Positions 19,625-21,202 of a stretch of DNA of 21,202 bases are shown in pieces; position 1 is the first letter of the stretch, and each line of letters begins with the position of its first letter. The stretch covers positions 1 to 21,202 of the IMG/VR virus record IMGVR_UViG_3300015372_000032. One strand, written 5' to 3'. The position numbers and the translations under genes are program-made. The notes beneath the pieces are model-generated. The model was given only the letters and a program-made list of their open reading frames with translations, searched no databases and was not told the DNA's origin. Source of the stretch: a virus.

Positions 19625-21202
19625 CTAGGGCGCCGTGCCGCCCGCGTCCGGGTTCCACGCGTCCCGGCCGGTCGGGGCTCCGCGCTTCACGAACGTCCAC
19701 GAGGTGTTCGCGGTGCTCGAGAAGTAGTTCCCCGCCGTCGGGACGGCGACGATCGTCACCTGCTCGCCGTCGGCGAGGGTGATCGTGGTGCCGGAGACGA
19801 CGCTGCCGTCGTCCTCGCGTCGGTACGACACGCCGGTCATGGAGGGCACGTCCACGTCTCCGCTCGCGGGGTCGAACGTCGGGGCCGTCGGGACCCGGAC
19901 CGTGTCGGAGGCGCCGACCTTGTGGAGCACGATCGCCGAGCGGATCTTGATGAGCGCGCCCGACAGGCGGGTCTCCAGCAGGTACTTGTACTGGTTGTAG
20001 TCGATGTCGAAGTCGTCGAACATCGCCACGTCGCCGCCCTTGTCGGCGCCCAGCGTGTAGTCGTTGAGGTTGACGATGATGCCGACGAGATCGGTCTCGA
20101 CCTCGAGGGCCTCCACCGTCTGGATCGACGAGACCTGCAGCTCCGACGCGAGCTCCGAGGCCGTCCGGTACAGGCGGCGGCCCAGGGTGTCCTTGGCGAG
20201 CAGGAGCTTGGTGAGCATCGGCAGCGTCGTGTAGAACGTCGGCGACCCGCTGCCCTTGTAGAGCCCCATGTTGAGGATGATCGCGTCGACGATCTCCGAG
20301 GGGTTCGAGTTGGCGTCGTCGATGTTGACGTACACCTTGGGGGCGTAGAGGTCGTGATCGTGGAGGATCGAGCGGATGCCCGCGCCCTCGTTGGCGCCGG
20401 AGGGATCGCGGATCTTGTCCTCGTCGTCGACGGCCCGGCCGTCTCCGATCAGGACCGCGCGCGCGAGCTCCTCGTCCAGCATGATCCGCATCTCGGCCTT
20501 CATCCAGGCCACGACATCGAGGTCGACGATGTCGATGATGTCGTCGCGGTCCAGCTTCTGCTTCTTGTAGACCGTGGTGGGCGTGGTGATCCGGCGGGTG
20601 AGACCGAACCACTCCTCCTTCTTGAAGTTGCCCTTGATGTAGCCCCGGGCACGGGCCTCGTCGTGCGTGATGTCCGCGACCAGGGACTTGATGCGGCTGA
20701 ACGGCGAGTGCCGGGTGCCGTTGATGACGGACTTGACCCACTCCATCCGGCGTGAGTCGAACTCCGGACGGTCGGTGACCGCGCGGGCGTCCGGGAACAG
20801 GACCTCGAGGTTGTCGATGCCGTGCGCGAGTGCGTAGGCCTCGACTGCCTCCTTGAGCGATCCCATCCGCACGGCGTCCTGGGCGATGCCGCGCATGTCG
20901 TCGTGGGACAGCGTGTGCTGGGGCGTCTGAGAGCCCGAGGAACCGTTCTGCTCCTCGAAGACGTTCCTCGACATGGTGCGGGTGTCCTCCTCGTTGTTCG
21001 TGGCGGAATGGGATGCCGTGCCGTTCTCGCTCTTGGTGTTCGGCGCGGGGGTCTCGGTGCTCTCGAGCGCGGCCCCCACCATGTAGTGGACGACCTCCTT
21101 CTGCTCGGGGGACATCCCGTCGTAGACGTCCTGGACGGTCGGCTCGTCCTCGTTGCTCTCCTCGACGACCACCGCCGACTCGTCCCCGTGACGCAGGGGC
21201 TC
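19625..21202 (-). CDS. Prohead protease-major capsid fusion, C-terminal part (HK97 fold)
   Basis: The frame is open to base 21202, so the N-terminus is outside the window. The first visible residues (EPLRHGDESAVVVEESNED, then VQDVYDGMSPEQKEVVHYMV) resemble the end of a prohead protease/scaffold as I recall it from Gram-positive phages. A Ser/Thr/Asn/Glu-rich linker follows, then the capsid part from MSRNVFEEQNG (ATG at 20972-20974) with LSHDDMRGIAQDA, FPDARAVTDRPEFDSRRMEW, HSPFSRIKSLVADIT, RARGYIKGNFKKEEW, TPTTVYKKQKLDRDDIIDI, VVAWMKAEMRIMLDEELARA, and DFDIDYNQYKYLLETRLSGA. A further C-terminal piece of about 95 residues (VPTAPTFDP to the end) is beta-rich and Ig-like in appearance. GAGGAGG lies 11 bases before the internal ATG, so separate capsid translation is possible. 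Ends at TAG 19625-19627. Confidence 0.9.
   Translation of the reverse strand, partial: EPLRHGDESAVVVEESNEDEPTVQDVYDGMSPEQKEVVHYMVGAALESTETPAPNTKSENGTASHSATNNEEDTRTMSRNVFEEQNGSSGSQTPQHTLSHDDMRGIAQDAVRMGSLKEAVEAYALAHGIDNLEVLFPDARAVTDRPEFDSRRMEWVKSVINGTRHSPFSRIKSLVADITHDEARARGYIKGNFKKEEWFGLTRRITTPTTVYKKQKLDRDDIIDIVDLDVVAWMKAEMRIMLDEELARAVLIGDGRAVDDEDKIRDPSGANEGAGIRSILHDHDLYAPKVYVNIDDANSNPSEIVDAIILNMGLYKGSGSPTFYTTLPMLTKLLLAKDTLGRRLYRTASELASELQVSSIQTVEALEVETDLVGIIVNLNDYTLGADKGGDVAMFDDFDIDYNQYKYLLETRLSGALIKIRSAIVLHKVGASDTVRVPTAPTFDPASGDVDVPSMTGVSYRREDDGSVVSGTTITLADGEQVTIVAVPTAGNYFSSTANTSWTFVKRGAPTGRDAWNPDAGGTAP

Noticed and set aside
19604-20755. 383-codon plus-strand open frame opposite the capsid gene
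   Set aside because: Shadow of GC-rich codon usage over a clear capsid gene; product is Arg/Asp/Val-rich without any domain.

Overview
The window is a stretch of a GC-rich double-stranded DNA tailed phage (siphovirus), or a prophage of one, that most likely infects an actinobacterium. The reasons are GC-rich coding with G/C-ending codons, strong AGGAGG-type ribosome sites, frequent GTG and TTG starts, TAGTG and ATGA stop/start overlaps, and gene products that resemble structural and small proteins of actinobacteriophages. All recognisable genes lie on the minus strand, so the genome reads from base 21202 down to base 1. The assignments come from remembered family resemblance and sequence inspection; no database search was run.

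Structural half (21202 to about 8200, in transcription order): the C-terminal part of a prohead protease-major capsid fusion with an extra beta-rich tail domain; a neck/head-closure protein; a tail terminator; the major tail protein; a tail assembly chaperone; a diverged paralogue of the major tail protein; a glycine-rich tail adhesin-like protein; an HK97 gp10-like protein started by TTG; a 1579-residue tape measure protein; the distal tail protein; and a Gp37-like baseplate protein. Two small membrane proteins follow. Genes are packed with overlaps of a few bases or gaps of about 3 to 20 bases. The one large gap (93 bases, between the tape measure and distal tail genes) holds a 12-bp long-range stem.

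Small-gene array (about 8.1 kb down to 5.9 kb, with one more unit near 3.7 kb): eight consecutive very small ORFs (41 to 93 codons), most of them preceded by the same roughly 31-bp element. It reads as a promoter: a TTCGCG box, a GAAAACAYGG spacer block, a TATAAT-like -10 and GAGAAC. In most junctions the upstream gene ends in a hairpin whose U-tract runs into the TTCGCG box of the next promoter. Each small gene therefore looks like its own terminator-to-promoter cassette. Nine good copies and one decayed copy are visible. This is the most unusual regulatory architecture in the window.

Left part (about 5.9 kb to 1): a translationally coupled run of membrane-associated and unknown phage genes. 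It includes two paralogous two-helix membrane proteins (DUF6353-like), a second chaperone-like protein, single-helix peptides of about 30 to 40 residues, and conserved phage proteins leading to a gene cut by the window edge. No integrase, repressor, lysis enzyme, terminase, portal, tRNA or CRISPR array is visible.

A separate genome-scale signal is a strongly strand-biased AT-rich word, ATATT in the coding direction, usually as CATATTC or GATATTC. It occurs about two dozen times between 0.6 and 16 kb in all reading frames and in gaps, and is absent from the head and major tail genes.
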